Source of the DNA: Pseudomonadaceae bacterium SI-3
GTDB taxonomy: Bacteria; Pseudomonadota; Gammaproteobacteria; Pseudomonadales; Pseudomonadaceae
Assembly: GCA_004010935.1 (NCBI GenBank)
Contig: CP026511.1
Span: forward strand, 4,774,001 to 4,838,000
Direction of reading: 5' to 3'
DNA length: 64,000 nt
Shown here: positions 25,104 through 38,764 of the stretch, piece after piece
How positions within the stretch are numbered: the stretch's first letter is position 1
Layout: every line of letters begins with the position of its first letter
Notes under the pieces: model-generated
Databases searched by the model: none
Told to the model about the DNA's origin: nothing
Seen by the model: only the letters and a program-made list of their open reading frames with translations
Made by a program: the position numbers and the translations under genes

Positions 25104-26714
25104 ATGAGGATCGCCGTCGTGGCTGCTTTCAATCGTTTCCGTCTGTTCCACTGGCTGCTGGCCGGTTTCTTTCTTGGCGCCTACCTCAGCGGTGACGACG
25201 CCGAGACGCTGCATATCTGGCTGGGCTACGGCCTGGTGGCGCTGTTGGTGTGGCGCCTGCTGATCGTGCCGCTGCGCCTGCGCGGCTTCCCACAGCTGCT
25301 GCCGCCGAAGGGCCAGCGGAGCAAGCCGGGCCTGTCGAGCGTCGGCAAGTGGCTGACGGTCGGCGCGCTGGGCAGTTTCGCCATTGCCAGCGTGGTCGGC
25401 CTGGGTATGGTCGACAACGGCGATGTGCTGGCCGCCCTGCCGGGCGTGGGGCCGGATGTCTTCGGCGCTGCCAGCGACATCGATTTCATCGGCTGGATGG
25501 GCGATGCCGAGGAGGTGCACGAGTTCTTCGCCAACCTGGGGCTGTGGCTGATCGGCCTGCATGTCGGCTATGTGCTGCTGTTCCGCCGCAAGTCGGTATG
25601 GCCGATGCTGCGCGGCGTGCCCAAGGCGGGGCCGGCTTCGACTGCACCTTCGGCTTCGACGTCGACACCGGCAACGACGTCGGTCGCGACCGCGTTCGCA
25701 TCGGCGCCAGCGCCTGCCGCCGGGGAGTTCACCCGTCTGCGCATCGTCTCACGCCAGGCCGAAACCGCCGACAGCTGCTCGTTCACCCTGCAGGTGCCGG
25801 CCGCCCAGCGCGCACGCTTTGCCGCGCAGCCGGGGCAGTTCCTCACGCTGAAGGTGCCCGCTGCCGAGCCGGCGCTGCTGCGCTGCTACTCGCTGTCGCA
25901 GCGACCGCAGGCGGATGGCGCGCTGCGCATCACCATCAAGCGGGTGCCCGGCGGCCGCGCGTCGAACTGGCTGCTGGACAACCTGCAGGCCGGCGATTGC
26001 ATCGAGGCGCTGCCGCCGGCCGGCGTGTTCGTGCCGCGCAACCTGGATGACGATCTGCTGCTGCTCGGCGCCGGCAGCGGTATCACGCCGCTGATGGCGA
26101 TCCTGCAGGCGGCGCTGGTCGAGGGCAGCGGGCAGGTACGGCTGTTCTATGCCAGCCGCGATGCCGCCTCGCTGATCTTTGCCGAGGAGCTGGCCGAGTG
26201 GTCTGCGCGTTACCCCGATCGCCTGCAGCTGCGCATCTGGCTCGATGCCGAGCAGGGTGTGCCGAGCGGCCCGGCGATTGCCACGAAGATCGCTGACTGG
26301 TCAGCCGCCGACGCCTTCATCTGCGGGCCGCAACCGTTCATGGATGCCGCGGGTGCCGCGCTGGGCGAGCGGGGTGTGGATGCGGCGCGTATCCATCTGG
26401 AACGCTTTGCCGCCGCAGCGCCGACGGCCGCACCGGGCGGGCGCCGCAGCCGCCTGCGGGTCGCGCTCGACGGTCGCCGTCACGAGCTGGACGTGCCGCG
26501 CGGCGAGGTGCTGCTGGAGGCCATGGAACAGGCTGGCCTGCAACCGCCGAGCGCGTGCCGCTCGGGTGTCTGCGCCGCCTGCAAGTGCCGGGTGGTGGAG
26601 GGCAGCGTGAGCATGCGCAGCAACCAGGTGCTGAGCGAAAGCGAGGTGCGTCAGGGCTGGGCGCTGGCCTGCCAAGCCGAACCGCGCAGCGCCGAACTGC
26701 AAGTCGAATACTGA
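25104..26714 (+). CDS. Cytochrome b561 - FAD/NAD reductase - 2Fe2S ferredoxin fusion
   Basis: 536 residues in three parts. Residues 1-170: four-helix b-type cytochrome with heme His in LFHWLLAGFF, LHIWLGYGL, VHEFFANLGL and GLHVGYVLL. Residues about 175-210: Ala/Ser/Thr/Pro linker. Residues about 210-435: FNR-type reductase (RCYSLSQ FAD motif, LLGAGSGITPLM pyridine-nucleotide loop, CGPQPFMDAAG). Residues about 445-536: plant-type ferredoxin with CRSGVCAACKC and a fourth Cys in ALACQAE. SHP/DHC operons normally carry a stand-alone cytochrome b. This fusion suggests direct electron entry from NAD(P)H to the membrane heme and then DHC/SHP (inference). Confidence 0.9.
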   Translation: MRIAVVAAFNRFRLFHWLLAGFFLGAYLSGDDAETLHIWLGYGLVALLVWRLLIVPLRLRGFPQLLPPKGQRSKPGLSSVGKWLTVGALGSFAIASVVGLGMVDNGDVLAALPGVGPDVFGAASDIDFIGWMGDAEEVHEFFANLGLWLIGLHVGYVLLFRRKSVWPMLRGVPKAGPASTAPSASTSTPATTSVATAFASAPAPAAGEFTRLRIVSRQAETADSCSFTLQVPAAQRARFAAQPGQFLTLKVPAAEPALLRCYSLSQRPQADGALRITIKRVPGGRASNWLLDNLQAGDCIEALPPAGVFVPRNLDDDLLLLGAGSGITPLMAILQAALVEGSGQVRLFYASRDAASLIFAEELAEWSARYPDRLQLRIWLDAEQGVPSGPAIATKIADWSAADAFICGPQPFMDAAGAALGERGVDAARIHLERFAAAAPTAAPGGRRSRLRVALDGRRHELDVPRGEVLLEAMEQAGLQPPSACRSGVCAACKCRVVEGSVSMRSNQVLSESEVRQGWALACQAEPRSAELQVEY

Positions 26715-26839
26715 CGTGTGGGAAAGGCCGCTGGCCGTTTTCCACCCTGCGCATCGGGTGATCGACGGGGCGTAGGGTGGATAACGGCGCAGCCTTATCC
26801 GGCAGTACCTGTGCCTCTGGCCGGTGGAAAAAGCGATTG
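26715..26839. other. Intergenic stretch, no gene
   Basis: Contains GTAGGGTGGATAACGGC and a short GC-rich palindromic context of the kind dispersed in pseudomonad intergenic DNA. No gene seen. Confidence 0.4.
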
Positions 26840-27444
26840 GCCATTTGCCGAGGGTGGAGTGGCGACGGTCACCGATGGATTTGCCGCAGGCCGAGCCGGC
26901 GCCGTGGCAGGGGTAGATCTCGATGCGTTCGCCGAGCGGCAGGTAGCGGGTGAACAGCGTGGCGTAGAGCTGCGCTGCCAGCTGCTTGGTGCTGTCCTCG
27001 CCGAGCAGGTCGGGGCGGCCGACGTCGAGGTTGAACAGCGTATCGCCGGTGAACAGCGCGAAGGGCGCTTCGCCCTGCTGGCTGTCACGTAGCAGCAGCG
27101 AGATGTGCTCGGGGGTGTGGCCTGGCGAGTGCAGCACTTCCAGGCTGACCTGACCCAGTTCCAGCACCTCGCCGTCGTCCACCTGACGCAGCCCGAAGGC
27201 GTAGTCCGCCGATGATCTCGGCGCCGCAGCGTTCGGCCAGCGCCTGGGCGCCGGAAACGAAGTCGGCGTGGATGTGCGTCTCGATGGCATAGGCGATGCG
27301 CAGGCCCTTGTCGCGCGCCAGGTCGAGGTAGACCTCGACGTCGCGCCGCGGATCGATCACCGCGGCGACGGCGGCCTTGCTGTCGCCCACCAGATAGGAA
27401 ATCTGCGCCAGACCTTCGGTGTAGATCGACTCGAATACCAGCAT
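26840..27444 (-). pseudogene. MBL-fold hydrolase ([25 protein letters not shown]), broken
   Basis: ATG at 27444 reads VFESIYTEGLAQISYLVGD, the metal motif ETHIHADFVSGAQALAE and then a frame slip near 27215. The other frame continues SADYAFGLRQVDDGEVLEL, HSPGHTPEHISLL, LFTGDTLFNLDVGRPDL and YPCHGAGSACGKS, which carry the remaining metal His and Asp. It ends after RRHSTLGK, where a C-terminal or rhodanese part would follow. Frameshift and 3' truncation make it inactive. Relatives act in sulfide or persulfide metabolism. Confidence 0.8.
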
Positions 27445-27453
27445 GCGTGTGCC

Positions 27454-27477
27454 TCCGTAATCCGTGAGGGTTACGGA
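27454..27477. promoter_or_regulatory. Dyad upstream of MBL-fold gene
   Basis: TCCGTAA (27454-27460) and TTACGGA (27471-27477), ten bases before the MBL ATG. This is a plausible operator, although its proximity to the start makes a translation-level or overlapping-promoter role equally possible. Confidence 0.4.
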
Positions 27478-27539
27478 TGTGAGCGCCGGTTGGCCGCCGG
27501 CGTTCAATCGCAGCGGGTCACTTGCGGACCAGCAGCACC

Positions 27540-27912
27540 CCGTGGTTTCGTCGGGGATGCGCTCCAGGTTCAGCCCGGCAAACTGGCGCAGGATCGTGGT
27601 TTCGTACAGCGCTTCCTCCATCGCTGGATCGCTGTAGCCGAACCAGTTCTGCAGCAGATGCACACGCAGCATCGCCATCAACGGGTAGGCCGGACGGCCA
27701 CCTTCACCCTTCGGATAATGTGGCTCGATCAAAGCAATCAAGCCCTTCCACGGCACCACCCGATCCATCTCGATCAGGAACAACTCCTTGCGGGTTTGCT
27801 TGCGCTTGCCAGCGTACTCGGCGTCGGCGAAGGTCATCTGCTTCATCGGGAAACTCGGTGGGTGGGGTCGCGGTATTTTGCCAAATCAGAAAGTCTTTTT
27901 CAGAGTTTCCCT
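27540..27912 (-). mobile_element. IS5-family element, truncated copy
   Basis: It encodes the first 100 or so residues of the same transposase as at 33931-34911 (MKQMTFADAEYAGKRKQTRK to NLERIPDETT) and keeps the outer end GGAAACTCTGAAAAAGACT next to CTAG. Identity with the full copy stops at about 27540, where MBL upstream DNA begins. Both copies have the same orientation and bracket the ptx operon. Confidence 0.85.
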
Positions 27913-27953
27913 AGGCTGACAAGCCAAGCGCTGGATCGCAACCATCCATCACC

Positions 27954-32359
<4,406 letters not shown>

Positions 32360-32448
32360 TTGATCACCTTTCGCAATATTGCTGGCCGCACAATTGCGGT
32401 TCGCGATGCAAAGGGTAGAAATTCCTTGTTAACGCACTGCTTCTAAAG

Positions 32449-32466
32449 GATGACATTTCGATGAAT
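32449..32466 (-). promoter_or_regulatory. Candidate Pho box of the ptx operon
   Basis: On the minus strand ATTCATC-GAAA-TGTCATC, two seven-base half-sites separated by four bases like the PhoB consensus CTGTCAT-N4-CTGTCAT, with the second half better than the first. It lies about 90 bases before ptxA. The ptx genes are known to be under phosphate-starvation control in P. stutzeri. The rest of 32467-32685 shows no gene. Confidence 0.55.
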
Positions 32467-32685
32467 ACTTCGAATCTGCCGTAGCGGGGCGGCAAGCGAA
32501 GCCGTGGAAGAACGGGCGCAACGTAGCGTCTTTCTTCACGCGGGATACAGGAGGCTTTGATTGATACTGCTGCGGATTCGCTACAGTAACGTTGGGCCAG
32601 AACGTAATGCCATCCAAGCAAGAGAGCGCACACTAGGGAAACACGGTCTGCTCTCGCCGCCTGGATACATCAAGCACAGCTCCGG

Positions 32686-32970
32686 AGCCAGGACTGCCTT
32701 TTCCCGAGCAGGCTGCATACATCAGACCATCTATCCACTCGTCAATACGCTCGTATCGTCAAAGGCTGGGTAAAAGCCATTGGCCTAGATCCTGCCATAT
32801 ATGGCACACACACGATGAGACGTACGAAGGCATCGCTGATCTATCGCAGGACGAAGAACCTACGGGCGATTCAAATTCTGCTCGGCCATACGAAGCTTGA
32901 GAGCACCGTCCGATATCTTGGGATTGAGGTCGATGACGCTCTGGAAATGGCGGAGCAGACCGAGGTCTGA
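32686..32970 (+). pseudogene. Tyrosine recombinase, C-terminal fragment (copy 2)
   Basis: Same segment as 6298-6582: DCLFPSRL, DHLSTRQYARIVKGW, HTMRRTKASLIYRR, LLGHTKLESTVRYLG, MAEQTEV. The H-x-x-R, His and Tyr are kept and the N-terminal half is missing. The repeat with copy 1 extends past the stop codon for about 50 bases. The two lie in direct orientation about 26.4 kb apart. Confidence 0.85.
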
Positions 32971-32979
32971 CCATATATT

Positions 32980-33026
32980 GCGACGGTCGAAGTCAGACCG
33001 TCGCTAACCGGCCAAAAGCAGCCAGT
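32980..33026 (+). repeat. Hairpin plus GCTAACCGGCCAAAAGC repeat after integrase copy 2
   Basis: Perfect arms GCGACGGTC (32980-32988) and GACCGTCGC (32996-33004), then TAACCGGCCAAAAGCAGCC. It corresponds to 6592-6632 and is inverted relative to 19191-19215. Confidence 0.75.
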
Positions 33027-33054
33027 GGCTAACGGCAGAGTGTGAGCAACGGCA

Positions 33055-33762
33055 GTGTCTACATGGAATGAGTACACAACCAATCGGACACCCTCTAACC
33101 GGGGCATGACCGTGGCCATATTTGACGGGCTCACCCGCCTGGTCTGGCTTCCGCGGGACACAATGATCGTTGAGGACCAACTGAAGCCTTTTGCGAGGCA
33201 AGGCACGAAACCTCCCACCGCGCGAGACATGCATCTGCACCTTCTTCCTTGGCCTCGTCAGGAATTGCTCAACCTCGGCAACGTCGAAGTGGAGATGCGA
33301 GTAACCCTTTCCTACTTCATTGAGCCAAACCCGGGCATCGCCGAGCGCGGCATCAAAGGCCGCTATCGCTACGAGTCGCATGGTCTTCGATTTGACGTAA
33401 GTCGCCCTAATGAAGACAAGGACCAGTTCCGGCAACGCATCAACAAGCGTGCTCGGGATGAGGAGGAAGGTGCCTATCAGGGAGGCGGCTCAGACCCCTG
33501 TTGGCTGCTTGGCACCCAAACCAGGCATCGCGACTCACTTCATTCGGACATATGGCGGGGTACTGCTGCTGACCTAGCAGGCCGCGGCATGCTCGGCATC
33601 TATCCCGCCTTGGGCTGGTGGAAAACTTTGGTCAAGCATCAGCGTTACGACGATACCGTCAGGTACAGCCTCGTAGTATCGATCAAGACACAGCAAACCA
33701 ACGTTGACCTTTATGCTGCCGTCGAGCAAGTAATAGAGGCCCAAACGGCGATTTACGTTTGA
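33055..33762 (+). pseudogene. S8-type (subtilase) peptidase, C-terminal remnant
   Basis: 235 residues resembling the C-terminal region of large S8 peptidases found beside AAA ATPases in accessory regions: HLLPWPRQELLNLGNVEVE, MRVTLSYFIEPNPGIAERG, YESHGLRFDVSRPNED, LHSDIWRGTAADLAGRGM, GIYPALGWWKTL. No Asp-His-Ser catalytic domain is present, so it is a 5'-truncated remnant even though its frame is open. The apparent ATG at 33055 is probably not a real start. The call is from remembered motifs. Confidence 0.6.
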
Positions 33763-33786
33763 CCATGCCACGCTCGGTCCCACTAA

Positions 33787-34975
33787 GGATGGTCTGAAGT
33801 AGCCATGTATTTCTGGCTGACTTCAGCTTCCGCCGATTTTGAAAGCGGAAAATCGACCAAAAACGATCAGATCACCGCTCATTTCTGTGTTTTAGCCGCC
33901 GCGAGCACCTCGCGGCGGCCATTCCCCGCATTACAGGCGCACCTCTCCCGCGTTGGTCAGTAAATGTCGGCGCGCCATCCACAGATTCGACAGCGCGAAC
34001 AGCGTGACCAACTGAGCGGTGTTCTTCACCAGCCCGCGGAAGCGCACCTTGGTATAGCCAAACTGCCGCTTGATCACGCGGAACGGGTGCTCGACCTTGG
34101 CGCGTACTTGGGCTTTGGCCTTCTCGATCTTGCGCTTGGCTTTGTATAGCGCGCTGCGCTTATCGAGCTTCTTGTAGGTGCTGCGGCGTGCCGCGATCTG
34201 CCAGATCACCTGACGCCCCTCATGCTCGGGACGCTTCTCAACGCCGGTGTAACCAGCGTCGGCGCAAACCACATTCTCGTCGCCGTGCAGCAGCTTATCG
34301 ACCTGGGTGACATCCGCCACGTTGGCCGCCGTGCCCACCACGCTGTGCACCAAGCCCGATTCGTCATCCACGCCGATGTGCGCCTTCATGCCGAAGTAGT
34401 ATTGCCGGCCTTTCTTGGTCTGGTGCATCTCCGGGTCGCGCTTGCCGTCCTTGTTCTTGGTCGAACTCGGCGCGTTGATTAGTGTGGCATCGACGATAGT
34501 GCCTTGGCGCAGCGACAGGCCGTGGTCACCCAGGTGGCCGTTGATCACAGCCAGGATGTCGGCAGCCAGCTCATGTTTCTCCAGCAGCCGGCGGAAGTTG
34601 AGGATGGTCGTTTCGTCGGGGATGCGTTCCAGGTTCAACCCCGCAAACTGGCGCAGGATAGTGGTCTCGTACAGCGCCTCTTCCATCGCTGGGTCGCTGT
34701 AGCCGAACCAGTTCTGCAGCAGATGAACCCGCAGCATTGCCATCAGCGGATAGGCCGGTCGGCCGCCTTCACCCTTGGGGTAATGGGGCTCGATCAACGC
34801 AATCAAACCCGTCCACGGCACCACCCGATCCATCTCGATCAGGAACAGCTCCTTGCGGGTCTGTTTGCGCTTGCCGGCGTACTCTGCGTCGGCGAAGGTC
34901 ATCTGCTTCATCGGAAAACTCGGCGGGTGGGATTGGGCACATTTTGCCAAATCAGAAAGTCTTTTCAGAGTTTCC
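33787..34975 (-). mobile_element. IS5-family insertion sequence, complete
   Basis: Ends GGATGGTCTGAAGTAGCC (left, 33787) and GGAAACTCTGAAAAGACT (right, inward from 34975) share GGA and TCTGAA in register. A CTAA duplication (33783-33786 and 34976-34979) flanks it, fitting the YTAR target of IS5-type elements. Transposase on the minus strand; about 140 bases of non-coding DNA at its 3' side. A truncated sister copy lies at 27540-27912. Confidence 0.88.
33931..34911 (-). CDS. IS5-family transposase
   Basis: 326 residues from MKQMTFADAEYAGKRKQTRK. DUF772-type N-terminal domain (LLQNWFGYSDPAMEEALYET), then DDE: Asp in TIVDATLINAP, Asp in VCADAGYTGVEKRPEH, and Glu in KAQVRAKVEHPFRVIKRQFG (Y-2-R-3-E-6-K-like). 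An upstream ATG 39 bases earlier lies close to the IS end and is less likely. It appears intact and could act on both copies. Confidence 0.93.
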   Translation of the reverse strand: MKQMTFADAEYAGKRKQTRKELFLIEMDRVVPWTGLIALIEPHYPKGEGGRPAYPLMAMLRVHLLQNWFGYSDPAMEEALYETTILRQFAGLNLERIPDETTILNFRRLLEKHELAADILAVINGHLGDHGLSLRQGTIVDATLINAPSSTKNKDGKRDPEMHQTKKGRQYYFGMKAHIGVDDESGLVHSVVGTAANVADVTQVDKLLHGDENVVCADAGYTGVEKRPEHEGRQVIWQIAARRSTYKKLDKRSALYKAKRKIEKAKAQVRAKVEHPFRVIKRQFGYTKVRFRGLVKNTAQLVTLFALSNLWMARRHLLTNAGEVRL

Positions 34976-34979
34976 CTAA

Positions 34980-35251
34980 GAGACTAGTTACTTCCACCGA
35001 GTCTTGAGCAACGCCTATCTTTGAAGCAGGGTCGACTTGAGGCGTAGAAAATCACGTTTACGCGGTTTAGCGCAACAATATTGTTCGTCGTAGGTTATGC
35101 ACATTGGCCAATCCTGACCACACATTAAATCGTCCATTAGAAAGTACCAGTTAGGTTATTCTCTGATCACGCTGGCAATCGACGAGAGACTTGTGAATGG
35201 AATCCATGTTACGTTTAACTTACATGTATGTGCTAAGCAGGAGTTGTAACG
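34980..35251. other. Non-coding stretch left of the second tniQ
   Basis: About 270 AT-richer bases with a small palindrome CAACAATATTGTTCG near 35074 and ACATGTATGT near 35222. It probably holds the promoter of the tniQ gene and may hold part of the left end of the Tn7-like element, but I could not match it to the repeats near glmS. Confidence 0.4.
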
Positions 35252-36910
35252 GTGCATCACAAGATTCCATTTTTTCCACATTCACTTCCTGATGAAACAT
35301 TGCACTCAAGAGTTTCTCGCTACCATTTTCTATCAGGCAACAAAACACAGCCATTGACTTTCCGAGATGCATTCGACGCTGCCCCGTTTCCTTTGGACGT
35401 TGTTGTCCCGAAGAAAATATCTCAGCTAGCTGAACGGCTCCCAGGAGAAGCTGAAGAAAACCTTAAAAGCTTGCTAAATACCAATACACTTCTGCCATTG
35501 TTTACATCATTTCTTGGAACCGAGGACTCTCACAAAAAACTTAACCAAGAAACTTCTACAACCGCGCTGTCACGAGTTCCTCAGCGCGTGGTAGGCGTGC
35601 ATGGCACAGCTAAACTCTGCATCACATGCTGCCAGAGCGACGAAACTGAGTTTGGCTCCAGTTATTGGCATAGAGCTCATCAAATACCAGGAGTTTCCAG
35701 TTGCTGGAAGCACTGTGAAAGCTTGATAAGCTCATGTCTATTTTGTTCCAAGCCGTTTTATACGAAGAATCGAATTCTAACGATGCCGTGGCTGCCCTGT
35801 GAGTGTGGCTGGTCTGTTAGTACAAACACGTGCAGCAAAATCGCTCCCGTACTTGAGAACGAATTCGCTATGTTCTCCAAAGAGCTATTGCACGGAGACG
35901 TTCCTACTATCTCGCAAGAATCCCTTGCGCAAGCGTACAGAACACAAGCTTCCATGCTAGGGCTCCGAGCTGGCAGCCTAGTTTCACAAGCATCACTATT
36001 CAAAAGTATAGTCGAAACTTTTGGAGATGAATTTCTCTGTCAAGCAGACGCTGCATACGCTGCCAAGAAGACAAAAACGTGGATTCGTCTTTCTACAATA
36101 GATAATCAACTAGATATGCCAGTAACACGGCATTTGATACTAAGCTTTTTCCTATTTCGCGATTTCAACGTATTTAAAAGCGCTCTACAAAATCAACAGA
36201 CCTTGCCTCTCGTAAGAGCTCGCAGGACAGATTCAAAGCATCCAAAATCGACGGAAAGTAAAAGCTCGGTTTACAGGGCTAAGATACAGCAGATCGTAAA
36301 CCGCTGGCCAAATTCAACACTAGAAGACTGCTGGAAGAACTCTTTGAAGGCAACTTCATGGCTTTTTAAACATGATCGTAAGTGGTTAATCACCTATTTA
36401 GCTGGAACGACAGAGCCTGATACTAGCATCGCCGATCTTAGTTATGCAAAGACCATAGAGGACGGAATTGAGGGTCTTTACTCGCTTTCTTCTAAACCTA
36501 AAAGAGTAAATATCGGGAATATTCTTTCTCTTCTACCTAAAAGGTTGCCGGGTGGGCGAGACAGGGAAAAACTTTATCCTGAAGTTTCAAAAAAGGTTAA
36601 AGAACATCATGAATCCCTTTGGCACTTCCATGTCCGGCGGATAATATGGGGAATACACGAACTCAAAAGGCTCGACCTTAATCCGTCAATTGTTAATTTA
36701 AGTGATTTGATAAAAATTAATAAGATTAGCTGTAATTCGATTCTCAGCCATTTTGGCTGGAACATCGAGGTGATGGTAAATCAAAAGTTTAGCCACCTAG
36801 ATGAAATGAACAAATTTTCAATCACGCGGCAATGGTCGGGCCCTGTAACGGTTGATGCAGGCTATGCCGGCCGAGCTTATCAAAAAGCTCGTATGGTCAA
36901 ATTAGACTAA
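35252..36910 (+). CDS. TniQ-domain protein, second targeting subunit
   Basis: 552 residues from a GTG start preceded by CAGGAG. N-terminal TniQ motif (PFFPHSLPDETLHSRVSRYH), zinc-binding regions CITCCQSDETEFGSSYWHRA and HQIPGVSSCWKHCESLI, then CLFCSK and WLPCECGWSV. The C-terminal half is helical and TnsD-like (WNSLKATSWLFKHDR-type segment, DLSDLIKIN). It converges with the other tniQ gene, leaving ten bases. It is distinctly AT-richer than tnsC and the other tniQ. It probably directs transposition to a different target from the TnsD-like protein (inference). No CRISPR or cas gene is nearby. Confidence 0.85.
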   Translation: MHHKIPFFPHSLPDETLHSRVSRYHFLSGNKTQPLTFRDAFDAAPFPLDVVVPKKISQLAERLPGEAEENLKSLLNTNTLLPLFTSFLGTEDSHKKLNQETSTTALSRVPQRVVGVHGTAKLCITCCQSDETEFGSSYWHRAHQIPGVSSCWKHCESLISSCLFCSKPFYTKNRILTMPWLPCECGWSVSTNTCSKIAPVLENEFAMFSKELLHGDVPTISQESLAQAYRTQASMLGLRAGSLVSQASLFKSIVETFGDEFLCQADAAYAAKKTKTWIRLSTIDNQLDMPVTRHLILSFFLFRDFNVFKSALQNQQTLPLVRARRTDSKHPKSTESKSSVYRAKIQQIVNRWPNSTLEDCWKNSLKATSWLFKHDRKWLITYLAGTTEPDTSIADLSYAKTIEDGIEGLYSLSSKPKRVNIGNILSLLPKRLPGGRDREKLYPEVSKKVKEHHESLWHFHVRRIIWGIHELKRLDLNPSIVNLSDLIKINKISCNSILSHFGWNIEVMVNQKFSHLDEMNKFSITRQWSGPVTVDAGYAGRAYQKARMVKLD

Positions 36911-36920
36911 CCCCATATGG

Positions 36921-38762
36921 CTAAGCTTCGTTGATCAATCTCATGAGATACGAAGCTGCATTTCCACTGGGTGGGCGAATGGCTGCGAACCTCAACAAGG
37001 TCGCAGCACCAAAACTTGCCTTACGTGCGCGTAATTCTTTAGCAGCCCATTCTAATCTGCGGTGATGAAATTGATCTTTTGATTCACAGCTTGCCTTAAG
37101 CTCCATGCTGCATCGAGGCAACTTAGGCAATTTTTTCTCGAACAGTGTGGAAGAATTCAGCTCACGTCCTATCCGCGAAACAGAGATCCGAAGTGGCTTC
37201 CCTGGCCGAGCCCTAAGGCTCCGCGCGCACTCTCGGATTCGACGCGACAACTCTTTATCCAGCCTTGCCCAGTCAACAGCGGCGGTGCGCTTACGAGCGA
37301 TCCTTCCGATGCGATGGAGCTTTTCTTTCAGCCAATCTCTATCGTTACGGTAAAGCCAAGCGTAATCGGTGCACGCCTGAGCTGTCGTGTTCCTCTCACG
37401 TTCCATAATGAAACGAGTACGGCGGTTCTCTCGGTCTCGCTCCACTCGCAACCCTGACAACATGTCTTTAAGGCCGGTTTCCATCCTCAGTACTCGATAC
37501 ACCGACGTCAATGAAACACCACAATCCGTAGCTACTTCAGCAAAGGATTTCCCCGCAATTACCTGATCCCGGATTTGCGCTTTGAGGCCTGGCAGGAGAA
37601 TGGACGGGCGAGAACGGACACTTAATCCAAGCTGAACAGCATGGACGTGCAGTGTAGAGACGCTCACGCTTGTCACAGCCGCAATCTGCCGAAGAGAACG
37701 TCCTTCCGTGTACATTTCCTCAAGCGTCTCCATTAGTCCACCAGTTCCGCCGGTCGCCGTGTTCGCAATGCTGCCCACCGTGGGGACGAAGGAAACAGAG
37801 CGCCTAACGGTTAGATGATCGAAGCTGAGTCCAAGCGCATCCGCAAGAACTAAATAATGCAGCGGGTGATGGGCACCTCTTGGCTTTCGCAACAGCTTGA
37901 GGATCCAGGAGGGAGCTTGTTTTGCGCTCGCTGGGCACAGTCGCGAAAACTCCCCTGTGCTGGGCAACGCTTTGAAGTAGATAGCTAACATTTCAGCCAA
38001 CGGCGTCAGTCGAAGCCTGCCATTGGAACTCACGAGCGCACGGACCTGTGCCCCCCTCAACAAATTTTGCTGGACCATGTCAGGTTGCAGTGGGGCAGAG
38101 TCTCTATGGAGTACTGACCATGACAGAGCCGCGAGACGATGAAGAGCGTTTCTCTGAAGCGCACTGACCTTTAGTGCAAGGGTGTGCGCCTGTAATTCAT
38201 CGTCAGTAGGCAGGAAGCACCGCGTAGCTTTATCCCGGAGCCAAGCCGGTTCAACGATTAAAAGGCGCTGTACGTGATGGGGGCATATCCACACCCCAGG
38301 TAGCTGATGTACGCGATGCCAGTAGGATTGACCATGTCTTTGATCATCCTCTTCAAGACATGCCGTGCAAAACCTAACCCGAACGTATCTTTCTAGAGAA
38401 CTTGCAATAAGCCCAAGCCTCATCTTCAACCCTTGGCCGTTCCTGCTCTCCATTTGACGGCGCGTCATCGCTAGCTGCTCTGACGACATAAATGGTTGGA
38501 AGTAAGGGAGCAAAGTATGTCGAGAGATGAGAGCGTTGGCGTCCAGCCCAGTAACCGGGTTGAGAAGCCTTTCTGATTCTTTTAAATGGCAAGGGAGGCT
38601 AGTGTTTCGGGTAAAGGCGTAGCTGTGCTCAACGTTGTTGAATGCTTGGCGGACCGAAGCAAACCCAGTCAGCCGGCAATAACGACTTAACAGACTGTGA
38701 AGTGTTTCGTCTGGGAAGGGAGCTAAGAAAAAGCCTGGTCCAGTATCCATCCCCCACCTCAA
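36921..38762 (-). CDS. TniQ/TnsD-like target-selection protein
   Basis: 613 residues. TniQ start FFLAPFPDETLHSLLSRYC, zinc motif RFCTACLEEDDQRHGQSYW with HQLPGVWICPHHVQRL, then two helix-turn-helix-like units (SLRQIAAVTSVSVSTLHVHA and SFAEVATDCGVSLTSVYRV) and a TnsD-like C-terminus (YRNDRDWLKEKLHR). It follows tnsC by two bases, completing a tnsABC-tniQ operon. TnsD-class proteins bind the end of glmS and bring TnsABC to attTn7, and glmS is the neighbour here. Longer than Tn7 TnsD (508 aa), with extra internal DNA-binding repeats. Confidence 0.88.
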   Translation of the reverse strand: MRWGMDTGPGFFLAPFPDETLHSLLSRYCRLTGFASVRQAFNNVEHSYAFTRNTSLPCHLKESERLLNPVTGLDANALISRHTLLPYFQPFMSSEQLAMTRRQMESRNGQGLKMRLGLIASSLERYVRVRFCTACLEEDDQRHGQSYWHRVHQLPGVWICPHHVQRLLIVEPAWLRDKATRCFLPTDDELQAHTLALKVSALQRNALHRLAALSWSVLHRDSAPLQPDMVQQNLLRGAQVRALVSSNGRLRLTPLAEMLAIYFKALPSTGEFSRLCPASAKQAPSWILKLLRKPRGAHHPLHYLVLADALGLSFDHLTVRRSVSFVPTVGSIANTATGGTGGLMETLEEMYTEGRSLRQIAAVTSVSVSTLHVHAVQLGLSVRSRPSILLPGLKAQIRDQVIAGKSFAEVATDCGVSLTSVYRVLRMETGLKDMLSGLRVERDRENRRTRFIMERERNTTAQACTDYAWLYRNDRDWLKEKLHRIGRIARKRTAAVDWARLDKELSRRIRECARSLRARPGKPLRISVSRIGRELNSSTLFEKKLPKLPRCSMELKASCESKDQFHHRRLEWAAKELRARKASFGAATLLRFAAIRPPSGNAASYLMRLINEA

Positions 38763-38764
38763 AC

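Noticed and set aside
33055..33762. The S8-like ORF as a functional stand-alone gene
   Set aside because: It lacks the catalytic domain and begins close to the integrase repeat, so it is a remnant.
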